In this document: positions 44,208 to 55,206 of the stretch, one piece after another
Numbering within the stretch: the first letter of the stretch is position 1
Layout of the letters: the number at the start of each line of letters is the position of its first letter
Source of the DNA: Terramyces sp. JEL0728
Taxonomy: Eukaryota; Chytridiomycota; Chytridiomycetes; Rhizophydiales; Terramycetaceae
DNA length: 64,000 bases
Direction: 5' to 3'
Assembly (NCBI GenBank): GCA_027603945.1
Contig: JADIIU010000029.1
Span: forward strand, 62,001-126,000
The notes under the pieces: model-generated
The model's input: the letters and a program-made list of their open reading frames with translations, nothing else
What the model was told of the DNA's origin: nothing
Database searches by the model: none
Position numbers and translations under genes: made by a program

Positions 44208-47004
44208 ATGGAAGAAAGAGGATTGCCTACGATGGTAGTCAACCCGCCAAAACACAGTCACCTTGACGTAGAGACCGGCTCTCGGAAATATTACGAATTC
44301 AGATTTCCCTCTTCGGGATCGATAGGCAACTTGGAAGGAATTTCAAATGCACTGGATGCACATTTACTAGAAACCGCTCAGAAGATAGAATGCTCGAAAT
44401 TTACACTAGCATTTACGAATCCGCAGGACGAGGAATTATACAGACGCTTTGTTGCTGATCACCTCATGAAAAATTGGTTATGGACTGCAATAATTGGAAT
44501 GATTATTACAGGAGTTTTTCAAATTTTAATAGCAACAGTATATTCGTTGCCTAATCACTTTTCTAATCCTATGTTAGAAGGAATTATTATACCCATAGTT
44601 TACGTTCCTCTGTTAATTGTAACTGTTTTAGGATACTGGATGGATCCTGATTGGCTTTCAAATCACATACATCATCTCTCACTCATTTATATATTTGTTA
44701 CGGGGCCAGTGTATATTTGTGGGAGATATTTTGCAATGTCCGAACCGTTCTACGGATTGGTGATCGCACCCTTCTTTATTACTGTGCTATTTTGCTTTTG
44801 CTACTTCTTTAGACTGCGATTTATATATTGTGTCGGGTTGGTTTCAATTTCGCTGCCGATTTGGTATGTCGTGGCCACCTTATCTCTGGAGCAAGAGCTA
44901 TCAGCAGATGGAACTAACCAGGTAATTATCGCTAATTATAGTTGCACACCCAGTCTTTATTTGTCTGGAGCGCCGTGTCAGTCACTATTGCTCTGGTATT
45001 ACTATGTTCGATTGCATACACTATAGAGTGGAATAACCGCATTCAATTTATCAGCAATCAAAATTTTGTTATGATGAATACAAAGTTGCAGCGTCAGTTG
45101 CGCGGATTAGAATCTACTTTTCATTCAAGAATGGCCGATTTAGATTCTCCACTGGAAAAGGCAATCTTAGGAGTTAAATTATTATTGGCCAGCCCACATA
45201 TCACTGGCACACAAATACGAACTTTACATATGATATTACAGTGTCTAAACTCTTCCAACTTAATGGCGCCGGATTTATATCAGCAAGTAAAGAACGGCGA
45301 AGTCCTCATGGACAAGGAGCAACAAGTAATATTTTTTAACGTGAGAATTGGCTCTTTAATGAATTGGCAAGAGGACAGAAAAGATCTAGACCTTTTGATG
45401 AAATTACAAGCACTGATGATGGAAGTGATGATTTGCTGAAGCCAATGGTTCTTCCTAATTCATTAATCTCACCGGAAACTTCGATAATAGAGGAAGACGA
45501 AACTTCGGGATCAATACCGAGAGGCCATCCCGAAAGAGCAGACGGCATCCCTCCAAAGCCCTCTAGCTCCTCGCTGTCATCGCTATCAATACACCAAATT
45601 AAATTATCAAAGCCACTTCCAGATATTTCATCTCTGCTCACTCTGGAAGTGCTCGAATATCTAGAAAGAATACCAGAGTACTCGTTCCCAATTTTTGAAT
45701 TTGCAGATGCTACGAATCAGAATCCGCTGTTTGTAATGTCGCATAAACTAGTCATTCAAAGTGGGTTGCTGTCGAAATTGCAATTTTCGCCAGTCAAATT
45801 CATGAATTTCATGGCTGATGTGGAGAAAGGGTATGATCCAAATCTATCTTGTAAGATATTGCTCATTTAGATCACAATTCTATTCATGCTACTGATGTGC
45901 TGCATGGAATTCATCACCTGGCACAGTTGGATAATATCCATGGCATTTTTTCGGATATTGAAATGCTCTCGATATATATTGCGGCGGCAATTCACGACTT
46001 TGGCCACCCTGGTGTCAACAACAACTTTCTAATTAGCACAAATCACAAATTCGCAATGCTCTACAACGACAAGTCAGTTTTGGAAAACCACCATTGCTCT
46101 GCCGGATTAAAATTATTAATGAAGCCAGACAACTACTTTTTTGAAAACATTGACAAAAAAACATTCACCACGATCAGATCTTCCATTATAAGCATGGTTT
46201 TGGCTACCGACCTCGCATTACACTTTGATCTACTAACTGCCTTCAAGAAAAAGGTTTAAAGTCAACTAATTCTAGGTTGCCACAGCTGGAACTTTCGACC
46301 CTTATGGTAATGGCGATGACAGAGTAATTCTGATGCAGATTATAATGAAGTGTGCCGATGTTGCAAACCCAACAAAGGAATCATCGATATATGACCAGTG
46401 GATACAAAGGATTACTGAGGAATTCTACAATCAGGGAGACAAAGAAAAGCAGCTCGGTTTGCCAATTTCACCGTTCAGTAACAGAGAGGCTCAAAATTTG
46501 AATTCTTCTCAAAAGAGTTTTATCGAATTCATAGTTTATCCACTGTTCGAATCGCTGGAAATGTGGACTTCTATACCAGAAATCAAAATCAATCTTGATT
46601 GCAGCAGAGATAAATACTGCAAAGACATTCCTCCACCTTCCCCCAAAGAAGAAGCGGCAGACTCTAAAAGACCAGGAAGAAAAAGTTTAAGGCCACTCCG
46701 TCTTGACTTTGCAAGAGGGCAAACGGAAGGCAATCTTAGATCTGCTCAGGAATTATACTCGCCTCAGTATCGCAGGGCTTCCGTTGCACACAACCGAAGA
46801 CCGTCGGTAGTAGCTGGATTTATACATAATTTAAGCGAGGCTAAAACCAACATGACAATATTCCAAACTACTAGATCCAACTCCACCACAGCTTTAGCTT
46901 CACCACTAACGCCGTCCAGACAGAAGCCAATTATTGAATATACTTTTCCACCCAAAAATAACGAAATAGAAAAGAAAGATAAGCAGGAAGAGGACAAGCC
47001 GTAA
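44208..47004 (+). CDS. Six-transmembrane cyclic-nucleotide phosphodiesterase
   Basis: Exons 44208-44921, 44942-45325, 45346-45850, 45871-46253 and 46276-47004; 904 aa. The N-terminal half has six hydrophobic helices (first WLWTAIIGMIITGVFQILIA, last SLFVWSAVSVTIALVLLCSI). A Ser-rich linker follows. The class I PDE domain has YHNSIHATDVLHGIHH, AAAIHDFGHPGVNNNFLI, ATDLALHF and MKCADVANPTK, with all metal-binding His/Asp present. A phospho-rich tail (PPSPKEEAADSKRPGRKS) ends the protein. It should hydrolyse cAMP and/or cGMP at a membrane. Spliced at YHNS, the defining motif is built across an intron. Start: first in-frame ATG, MEERGLPT. Confidence 0.92.
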
Positions 47005-47095
47005 TTTTAGAAGTTTGTATAATAAATTAATCAGAAATTTCTACAGTAAATCAATTGCGTGTGGCACTGGGAAGTTTCCTAATTTTTGTTCAGCA

Positions 47096-47945
47096 ATGAA
47101 GTTAATTTACGTTCATGGATTTATGGGGTCCAAGAATTCATTTGAAAAGTTTCCAGAGTTGATTCAAAAGGAATTCCCTTCAACCACGCTTGGGCACTTT
47201 GAATATGACACTGAAGGCAGCAATGATGAATCGGTAAAATTACTGGTTGAACGGCTGCACCAAGAAACAGAAGATATGATATTGCTATGCCATTCCATGG
47301 GCGGCCCATTAGCAATTGATGCAGCAAAGCAGTACCAACCAGTAGGAGCAGGGAAAATCAGAATGATTCTAGCTTTTGATTCACCATTCTTTGGACTAAA
47401 TCTCACGATAACCAGGCATGGATATCAAAGAGCAAACGAGCACGCTGAAAAGTTGTCTGGAGTAGTATCGTCTTTTTGGGAAAGCAAGGAAGTTGTTGCG
47501 AAAAGCACAACAACAACTACAAAGTCGTCTGGTGGCGGTTGGCTAGCATTAGGTGCAGCAGCAATTATTGCCGGTGCTGCCGCTTATTCCCATCCTGTTG
47601 TTAAAGAAACAGTAATTATATTTAACGTAGGTCAACAGACATGCCGCCAAAACATTTGATAAAATGAAATTCCTTGGGCCACTTTGGAAAGTTAATGATA
47701 TGGCCGGAAGAATCGAGTCTGTTCAAACCTTAGGCATCCTATTCCACGGTCTTTTCTTGGAGTTGGAAGATGGAAGCCGGTTTTGCTCACTCTGCCCAGC
47801 ACAGTACGAGCAATTGTTTTCAGTGCATAAGATGAAGGGGAAGGATGTAATTGACGCTCATATGGGGCTCTTTACCGACAATGATCCAGATGCGTTGATC
47901 CGATTGGTAGTCTCCACAGCAAGCATGATTCGCCAAATCCTGTAA
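47096..47945 (+). CDS. Alpha/beta hydrolase (DUF676/lipase-like)
   Basis: Exons 47096-47611 and 47631-47945 with a 19-nt intron; 276 aa. The start is MKLIYVHGFMGSKNSF, a classic oxyanion-hole HG motif. The nucleophile elbow is CHSMGGPLAIDAA (Ser) and FDSPFFGL follows it. A hydrophobic Gly/Ala segment (GGGWLALGAAAIIAGAAAYS) may be a membrane insertion. The C-terminal DAHMGLFTDND may carry His/Asp of the triad. Similar small proteins occur in fungi and resemble the DUF676/SERAC1 hydrolase group; substrate unknown, probably a lipid or ester. Confidence 0.8.
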
Positions 47946-47970
47946 TATAAAATTGATATCCATTTGCTAT

Positions 47971-48447
47971 TTATTTTAAATGAATTGGTTTTCCTTCTGG
48001 TGCATCCGGGATAACTTTTTCAAGTCCCTACAATGAAATATCACTTACTAGTTTCTGGAAAACACAGTTATTAAATTCCTTCTCCTGCGGCCGACATTTT
48101 TCAAGCATCTGGTTATTATCATCAAGACATTTCCAGTGTCCTTCCCAACTTTGATTACAGTTCAACTTTAATTTTTCAATCCTATTGTGAATTTGAAATT
48201 ACAAATTAGTTGCACATCGAGTGACTTTTCTACCTTCCTTTAAACATTTTCTTGGATCTTGCGAATCGTTCTTGCATAGCACAAAATCTTGGCTGTATTC
48301 TTTACAGGCTGAACCAAAGAAATAAGCCATTGACAAGAGTGGTGCTGAGGTTGCTCCTACTTCATCTACATGTGGGATTGAGGTGTCTAGTGATTCTTTT
48401 TCTACCCATAGTCCTTCAACGAATATTCCTTCACGATGAGTTGCCAT
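47971..48447 (-). CDS. NDUFA8: Mitochondrial complex I subunit NDUFA8 (CHCH, four CX9C)
   Basis: Exons 48447-48203, 48181-48049 and 48027-47971; 144 aa, two 21-nt introns. Four CX9C motifs are present: C-KEYSQDFVL-C, C-LKEGRKVTR-C, C-NQSWEGHWK-C and C-RPQEKEFNN-C, the double CHCH arrangement of NDUFA8/NUXM. It folds by the Mia40 pathway in the intermembrane space and sits on the intermembrane face of complex I. Its presence argues that the organism has a proton-pumping NADH dehydrogenase and so a respiring mitochondrion. The second pair of CX9C motifs is only seen after splicing. Confidence 0.92.
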
Positions 48448-48614
48448 TTTTACAAAAAAATTCTAAACCGAAAATTGAATCTGCAATATTTTGAATGTTG
48501 TTATCGCAACAATGCCTGTAATCCTGAATTCTACTATCCCCCGAATTCAACACCAATGGAAATTGACAAATAACCAGATATCAGTTTATTAGAAAATAAG
48601 ACGATAGGGATATT

Positions 48615-48837
48615 TCATATAAATCTTATCTGCGGTTAGTCAGAATCTTACGTGCTCATTGGTTGGAAGGAATGATTTCATCCCAGCCTGCTTTCTTGCA
48701 CCAGCAACATTTATTTCATCACCAGCTTTTCCCCAATTACCTTTACCTGCACCAGATTTCTTCATTGATACAGATTTCTTTTGCTTAGAGTGTCCACTTG
48801 CGCGGTCCTTTGCCTGAGATTTTCTTGATCTTGCCAT
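48615..48837 (-). CDS. Small basic protein with GKGNWGKAGDE motif
   Basis: Exons 48837-48652 and 48629-48615 with a 22-nt intron ending CTAACCGCAG; 66 aa ending NEHIRFI. Highly basic N-terminus MARSRKSQAKDRASG, then KKSGAGKGNWGKAGDEI. The GKGNWGKxGDE block resembles fungal Stf2/Tma10-type stress and ribosome-associated proteins, but I am not sure of that assignment. No other domain. It starts immediately after an unresolved ORF on the same strand. Confidence 0.55.
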
Positions 48838-48839
48838 GT

Positions 48840-49140
48840 TGCAATAACGTTTCTAGAATGTTGTGGGATTTATATGAGAATTGGGGAACAATGTTTTGCT
48901 GATGGGAAATGTCATGTGCAATTCCATTGTAAGTGGAACAAATCCCCCGTAGTTTCCCAAGTTCGTGCAAATATCTCTCCAGACGGGTAAAATCCAAGGT
49001 ATTTCTTGACACGCGCTCCTTCGAATGCAACCCAATCCATGCCGTTGAACTTAAGAACACCTCGAGCGCTTTGCTCTGGTCTAGATTGTTTAAAACCTGC
49101 AAATAGACAAGATCCGCTTTATTAATTTCATTTTTTTGTT
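48840..49140 (-). other. Unresolved coding-like stretch between two small genes
   Basis: Two minus-strand frames are open over this 300-bp gap. One (49102 to 48785) has no methionine and runs into the small basic gene in another frame. The other reads FNGMDWVAFEGARVKKYLGF then YPSGEIFARTWETTGDLF and stops near 48910. It looks protein-like and has an internal ATG. I could not find consensus mini-introns linking them, so the gap may hold a tiny gene or nothing. Confidence 0.25.
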
Positions 49141-49173
49141 GATTTTACGTAGATTTTTGTTGTTTTTGTTGAT

Positions 49174-49432
49174 TTAGACCTTGGAACCTATAGTTTTTTC
49201 ACCAAGCAACTTGGCGCTGAGTTTGGAAGCGGATTCTTGACGGCAAGAAATAATGTTTTCGCACTGGTGTGCTTCTGGTAACCTACATTAGTTTGAATTA
49301 CCTGTGCTTTGAGCAATACTTTTTCTCACAATAACGGCAATCACCAACAATCTTGACGGCTCTATCCGTGCATCCAGCTGTAGTGTGTGCACATTTAGGT
49401 GGTCCTGATTTTTTGACGGGTTGGCTGTCCAT
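49174..49432 (-). CDS. AN1-type zinc-finger protein
   Basis: Exons 49432-49302 and 49282-49174; 79 aa with a 19-nt intron. The AN1 finger has Cys/His at KCAHTTAGC, GDCRYCEKKYC, SKHRLPEAHQC, the expected C-x5-C, C-x2-C, C-x4-H order with HRLPE conserved. A short helical tail follows (ASKLSAKLLGEKTIGSKV). Small AN1 proteins bind ubiquitin/proteasome factors or membranes in stress responses. The intron lies in the middle of the finger, CSKHR-LPEAH, so the zinc site exists only after splicing. Confidence 0.88.
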
Positions 49433-49815
49433 ATACACTGCTGAAGATGGTTCCGAAGGAGAAATTTATATGCCTTGACAATCATCATGTGGTGCCTTCC
49501 CATTGTGCGATGATACGAAAAAGACACCCCTTGCGTGCTTAATATTCATAATATTGTTCCCAGAATAACCAAGCTGTTTTATATTGCGAAACTGTCCTAA
49601 CTGGGTCCACGTTTTATGTTATCATCAGAGGAAATTTTATCAGGATTTGAAATTTTTATTTTGACATTGACAGCCTGGCACGAAATAGTAACCCATATTG
49701 AAGCTTAATTATATTACTATGCAGCCAGTTTCGCTTAAACAAATATCGGCGACAATGAGCGCGGATAATGCAAACAATAAACAGAAAAACTATTTTCTTT
49801 TGTAGCCATTTGCAA
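49433..49815. other. Intergenic gap, nothing supported
   Basis: About 380 bp between divergent genes. Minus-strand frames over 49288-49527 are shadows of the AN1 gene's leader. No RNA signature or repeat is visible. It probably holds two promoters. Confidence 0.45.
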
Positions 49816-50748
49816 ATGAGCAACGAATCAGCGCTTAATAACTTATATTGTATGGATCTTTCTTACTTAGATTACTCGCAGGCAACGTTGGTAAGAGATG
49901 ATTCTGAAGGGATAAGGAACGATCACTATGGCGAATTCAATCATACACTGTCATTTGCAGAAATTTCAGCTTCTACGAATGTGGATTCGCCATCTCCCAA
50001 CGAATATCATGAAAGACATCGCAAGAAAATCAAAACTGAGTCGCACGTAAAGCATCCCATTGCTGGTGGGGGTTTGCTGAATAAGGATTACTATCTGCCA
50101 TCTAATGAAGAAAATGCAGAAGATTTTCGAGCAAAAATAGCTTCAAAGCTAGTTTTTCAATCAAAGTAATTAAAAATTAATGCTAGTGATGTTTACAATC
50201 ATGTACAAGTGGCCGCGATTATAAGGAGCTATGAAAACATCATCAAAAAACTCAACAGTCAACATCAACGTGAAATCAATTTCTTCTTGGACGAAAAACG
50301 CGCCATCAATCAACATCTTGCACATATCGAATATTCCCATATCATCAAACCAAAGAAATTCATTCCAGAAAACCATGGATTGGCCAAACCGGTAGCAATC
50401 AAAGCAACTGAAATGCATAAAGGAACTATTGCAAAATTGACACTGGAAAATGAAGAATTGAAAGCAAATGTAAATCGGCTTTGTTATATCTCTGGTTTAT
50501 GGGAGAAATACACGTGTAACTTGCGAGTACTGAAAAGTGACAATGACCAATTGACAGTTACTTTGGAAAATAAGAAAGAGGTAATCAGTGCATTACGGCA
50601 CAAAATCAGTATCCTTGCAGCCAGGAATGAGGAATTAGAGACAAGGGCGAGCATTCCAGCACCAGCACCAGAGCAAGTAAAACCAAAAGCAGCCCTAATT
50701 TCCCGATTTTTAGGCATGTTCAAGATAACAAGGAAAAGTAAGCAATAA
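49816..50748 (+). CDS. Coiled-coil protein of unknown function
   Basis: Exons 49816-50165 and 50187-50748 (21-nt intron); 303 aa. I do not recognise it. The N-terminal third is acidic and Ser-rich (SYLDYSQATLVRDDSEG). The rest is a long coiled coil (SYENIIKKLNSQHQREINFF; LTLENEELKANVNRL; KKEVISALRHKISILAARN). A Pro/Ala linker and a basic hydrophobic end (ISRFLGMFKITRKSK) that could bind membranes or microtubules finish the chain. ATG at 49816 (MSNESALNN) is preferred; 49768 is in frame upstream. Could be a spindle-pole, kinetochore or Golgi coiled-coil protein. Confidence 0.65.
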
Positions 50749-50767
50749 ACTTCAATTTAAATTTATA

Positions 50768-51240
50768 TTAATACGCATCCCCTTCAATTACTTCAACACA
50801 GAATCCTTGGTTGCGCAACACTTTGTTTCTCTTGTCTTGCTGTGAAATCTTATCCTTAATCCCTTGCGAATGTAATGCAATCGCCTCTTGTTGCGGTATC
50901 TCTTCATAATTGGAAATATTCGATTCCTCCAACTCTGTATCCTATATTACAAATAGTTACAATTTCTCCCAGTAAAACTACGTTTTCGCCTCTGACGAGG
51001 AATACTCCATGCTCAATATCTGCATACTTTGATTCCACAAAGATTCGTTCTATTGTATCTTGAAGAACTAGGTTTGCTGTTGTTATTTTTTGGTTACCAA
51101 ACTGATCGTATGAACGCAGCCAGCCTATGAGATTCCTTCCGTCTCTGAGACTCACAACCAGTTTTTCTTATTAATCTATCCTTACTGTCAATCATATCTA
51201 TTAATGATGCTGAACCAGGTAGAAAATTGTCGATTTCCAT
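50768..51240 (-). CDS. LSM1: LSM1, mRNA decapping activator ring subunit
   Basis: Exons 51240-51186, 51166-51098, 51076-50961 and 50941-50768; 137 aa. Sm1 motif [20 protein letters not shown], then [15 protein letters not shown] and Sm2 [16 protein letters not shown], essentially human LSM1 ([17 protein letters not shown]). The C-terminal helix ends GDAY. With Lsm2-7 and Pat1 it binds deadenylated mRNA 3' ends and promotes decapping. The middle intron (51077-51097) is a stop-free 21-mer; without removal NQKITT would interrupt the Sm fold. The other two introns are 19 nt. Confidence 0.95.
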
Positions 51241-51441
51241 TTTTTGATTTTACAAAGTTTTTCAATTTCGAAAATGGGATATTGCGTTTATAATCCCAGG
51301 GCATTCAGTATAGATATCTTGGTACCATTCGCAAATACCAACAGATAAATAATCAGTAAAAATGATCTATTTTTGCTGTCACATAAATTGAGCAAGGCGT
51401 GGAGATTCTCCTCCATTACCAAAAGCCAAAACCTTACAATC

Positions 51442-52431
51442 ATGGGTCTTAATATCGATGGAAGTTATCATGCAGATTTTGATTTCAACTCGGCGGAGGG
51501 GGTCAGCGCGTTGATCATACTAACAATATACCTCCTAGCAACGATTACTGTTCTTGCAATAGTGATTTATGAACAGTATAGAGATAATTTCAGCAATCCA
51601 ACGACCAGAAACCTGTTGGTAATTCAGATTTTGTTTCTAGTTTGGCAGATATTTCAATTCTTTCTTCACTCATCACTAGGTACAGCATTCATTTTTTGGA
51701 TTACAAATTTCATTGGAACTTTAAACATGTTGCTGTTGAATATTGCCCAAGTAACATGGATATTGAATTAGATGCAAGTGCTGAAAGCGTTTTGTTCGCT
51801 GTCGAAACGATTGACAGCTAAAATCTTGGACAAGATGATGTACATTGAAATTCTGATATTTGCTCTTTGCATGTTTGGATATTTCATTTATCTTGGCAAC
51901 TTGGGACGGCCTAGCGATTCCGAGGCGGTGAATACGGTAATGTGCACTAACAAAGTGGGTGGTATGGGGACCAACAGTATTTGCGCTGATAAGCGTGTTA
52001 TTTGAAACCTGGCACGCATTCTTCATGACTGGCAAGCTGATCAAATTTCAACAAACGTCCACTAATTTAGGTGAAGCCAGAAACAGGGTGATGGTCGCGT
52101 CTGGTGTTCTAAAGCTGGTAGTGGTAGCTGACATTATCCTATGTTGGGTTGGATTCATTTTCTATATGATAGCTGCAGTATTCTTTGAAGGCTCGAAACA
52201 GAATTGTGTCGCAGCAATAGGAGCAACCATCGGAGAATCGCATTGCTTAACCAGTACTTTTTCTTGATTCTAGTTACGCTGATATTTAAATTGGTGCGAG
52301 ACATGAACCGGAAATCTCACCAGTCTTTGGATCAAACTGCTCGCACTCCAAGCACTACTGCCGCTATAGCCAATAATACAGAAATTATTTACCGGGAACG
52401 GGAAAAGCCAAAGCTCTACATATTATCTTAA
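51442..52431 (+). CDS. Orphan seven-transmembrane protein
   Basis: Exons 51442-51750, 51772-51936, 51956-52234 and 52255-52431; 309 aa. Seven hydrophobic helices are predicted by eye, starting with ALIILTIYLLATITVLAIVI and ending with YFFLILVTLIFKLV, then a polar tail rich in Ser/Thr. Topology is receptor-like but no GPCR signature (DRY, NPxxY) or rhodopsin lysine is seen. The first two introns are canonical (21, 19 nt). The third (52235-52254, 20 nt) begins GA and ends TTAACCAG; it is needed for TM7. If it is not spliced, the protein ends after TM6 at 52266. Confidence 0.7.
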
Positions 52432-52507
52432 ACAAATTGATTGCAGTGAAACTCCCAAGTGAGACTGGTGCTTTTCTCGCATAAAAAGTTGAATCTAGAA
52501 TAAAACT

Positions 52508-53443
52508 ATGAGTTCAAATCCTCGAAACTTTACCGCAGCAGCAATTCCTGCATTAGACAACCTCGTATATGTAGTCACTGGAGGAAACACTGGGATTGGC
52601 TATGTAACATGCCGTGAACTTGCAAGACAGGGAGCAACAGTATTCATGGCATCTCGTAGCAAGGATCGTGCATTGGAAGCTATTGAAAACATCAAGAAAG
52701 AAACTGGAAAGACTGTGGAATTTCTGCAATTGGATTTGCAGGATTTGAAGCAAGTCTCGGGAGCTGCAGAAACATTCTTGAAATTAAACAAACCAGTAGA
52801 CTGTTTGATCAACAATGCTGGGATCATGGCTTGCCCATTCGCTCTTACAAAAGATGGACTCGAATCACAATTTGGAACTAACCATGTCGGACACTTTTTA
52901 TTTACAAAGGAATTGATGCCAGCTATTCTCAAGGCAAATAATCCAAGGATTGTAAACGTTTCCTCGGCATATCACAAGAAAGCCCCGCTACCAGAAGGAG
53001 TTCGCTTTGACCAGATTAATAATGAGAGCAACATGGACAACTGGGCGAGATATGGCCAATCAAAGCTTGCAAATATTCTATTCACCAGTGGATTAAACAA
53101 GCGCTTTGGCGATAAAGTCTACTGCAATGTAATTCATCCTGGGTTTGTCGATACAGAGCTGACCAGAGGACCTGCTCAAAGTGCTGGTGTGTTTGCTCCT
53201 ATCGCTTCATTCTTCATCAAGGCGGTAAAAATGGTTGCTGCTTTAACTCCAGATCAAGGCGCTCTTACTCAGCTCTATTGCGCAACTAGCCCTGATATTG
53301 TCAATGAAAACATCAAGAACAAGTATTTCGTCCCAATTGCCGCTGAAGCTGTACCAGAGCTTAAGGATCTTGCTTCTGATGAAAAATTGGCAGACAAACT
53401 ATGGGAATTCACCGATTCACTTTTAAAGGAAAAGCTAGCGTGA
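52508..53443 (+). CDS. Short-chain dehydrogenase/reductase (retinol dehydrogenase-like)
   Basis: Single exon, 311 aa. Rossmann start YVVTGGNTGIGYVTC (TGxxxGIG), NNAGIM after strand 4, the catalytic Ser in VNVSSAYH and YGQSK with the catalytic Tyr and Lys. HPGFVDTEL follows, as in the RDH/WWOX-like SDR group, which usually prefers NADP(H). Substrate cannot be told from sequence. No intron, unlike most neighbours. AATAAA-type sequence (GAATAAAC) lies just after the stop. Confidence 0.92.
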   Translation: MSSNPRNFTAAAIPALDNLVYVVTGGNTGIGYVTCRELARQGATVFMASRSKDRALEAIENIKKETGKTVEFLQLDLQDLKQVSGAAETFLKLNKPVDCLINNAGIMACPFALTKDGLESQFGTNHVGHFLFTKELMPAILKANNPRIVNVSSAYHKKAPLPEGVRFDQINNESNMDNWARYGQSKLANILFTSGLNKRFGDKVYCNVIHPGFVDTELTRGPAQSAGVFAPIASFFIKAVKMVAALTPDQGALTQLYCATSPDIVNENIKNKYFVPIAAEAVPELKDLASDEKLADKLWEFTDSLLKEKLA

Positions 53444-53541
53444 GCATGTTGAATAAACTGCAATGCATTTTGTTATAGATTTTGTTATAGAGGCAGACAT
53501 CACTGCCCCGAATTTGATGCTCCACTTGCTTTTCTTCCCAA

Positions 53542-54970
53542 ATGGCAAATCTTTACGACTATGTCCAGGAAATGCATTTCCGGCATTCTGATCAAAAACA
53601 TCAATTAATTACATGCTATAGAGAGATACAAGAAAAGATACTACAGTTGTCCAAAAGTTACAAGATTCCCATAGAGCGGATAAAAGAATTTCAACGAGAC
53701 ATGGATCATTTGGATAGTGTAATGGATGGGATTGACCATCTGACCCTGGATTCTAACGACAACGAGTGTATAGAATATGTTGCTGTTGGGTTGCAAAAGA
53801 ATGTCACTGTTACAACTGTTTCTTTGGAATTGGATTGTATTAATAGGTCCAACTGTAAATATGTCGGTGAAGCACTGCAAAATGAAAATATTGTTGAGCT
53901 AGGATTTGCTGGTAATTATCGTTTATCCAGGGTTTGTTGAAAATGGAAATTACATTCCGCAAGTTATTCATTCCAACAGAGGACTAAAGAGTCTGTGGAT
54001 AGAAAGCTGTTATATCGAGCCGCTATTTTTCAGACAGCTATTTCAATCGTTGGAAACCACCGGCGTTTGCAATTTACAATTGTCCTATTGCCATCTTACA
54101 TGCGATCAAGTGGAAATTTTGGCAGAAGGAATATCAAACCTGAGAATACTGAATACATTGGATATCCGCAATAATGGGTTGGAAAGCGATGGAGTTTTGC
54201 TGATTGCTAGCGCGTTGCATTCAAACTCAAATATACTGTCCTTGGATATATCAGGAAACAAATTGGATAATGACGGGTTGGTTGCAATATCGAAATTGAT
54301 CAAGGAAAATGTTTGCATTTCTGAGCTTAACCTCACAGTTTCAACTTGTTTGGAAGCAGGGGCAAAAGCATTTTCAAGCTCATTGGCACTAAATCAAACA
54401 CTGATGAGGTTAACTTTGGAAGATCTGTCGTTTAATAGTACGTTTGTTACAAATCTATCCACTGCAATCAAGAAACATCAGTTTTTAGAGTGCCTAAATC
54501 TCACAGTACCATTATGTAATGATATGGACAATATTGATCTGATCGCGCGAGATATATTCCAAAGCAAAAGTTTACGCACTATACAATTCTCACCTTATGC
54601 TGATTCCAACGTATCAAAGGTTATAACACAAATTGAACTCAACCGATACCTTACAAACTTGGTCACAGCATTCGAACCACCGACTGATTTAACGACTTTA
54701 TTACTAATCAACCAAGAGCGTCAGAATTACCTGCTAAAGATATTTTTCGAGTCGTTCAGAAGCATTTTATTGTTGGATTTATCAATTGAACTGCTGGAAA
54801 AGATTTTTGTTGAACTGCTATTTGAATGTATGATTCCCGCACAGCATATTTCAACGTTTATGCCAGTGCTTTTGAATGACAATTCGATTGGGGAATTGAC
54901 TACTTTCGAGGAGTTTGATTTGCGTGTGTTGGTTTACCAATGCAATCGATTGAAAAGGAATTGGCAATAA
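53542..54970 (+). CDS. Leucine-rich-repeat protein (RI-like)
   Basis: Exons 53542-53911 and 53931-54970, 19-nt intron; 469 aa. After an N-terminal helical segment, ribonuclease-inhibitor-type LRRs are visible: SYCHLTCDQVEILAEGI, NTLDIRNNGLESDGVLLIAS and LSLDISGNKLDNDGLVAISK, each about 28 residues. The C-terminal third is helical (LLDLSIELLEKIFVELLFEC). Such proteins are protein-interaction scaffolds (NLR-like LRR, RanGAP and others). No GTPase-activating or nucleotide-binding motif is seen, so the partner is unknown. Confidence 0.8.
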
Positions 54971-55206
54971 ATTTAATCTATGCATTGTTTCGCAGTTCGT
55001 TAAAGTCTGTTTGATAGTGAAGATTCTGCCATGTACCATCTCTTCTACAGTTGATCTAAAAAATCATCCTTATCAATGCAGTTAATTGCATGAACGTCCG
55101 ATTCTGTTCCATTTTTATTACGCTGACTACATAAATCCCGAGCAAATGCTTTTACTTTGATCCTGAAGCAATTTTGTGAATATAAATTACCAAATTGAAT
55201 CTGAAA

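Noticed and set aside
48785..49102. 105-codon minus-strand frame overlapping the small basic gene
   Set aside because: No methionine in the frame and no domain; conflicts with a better-supported gene.
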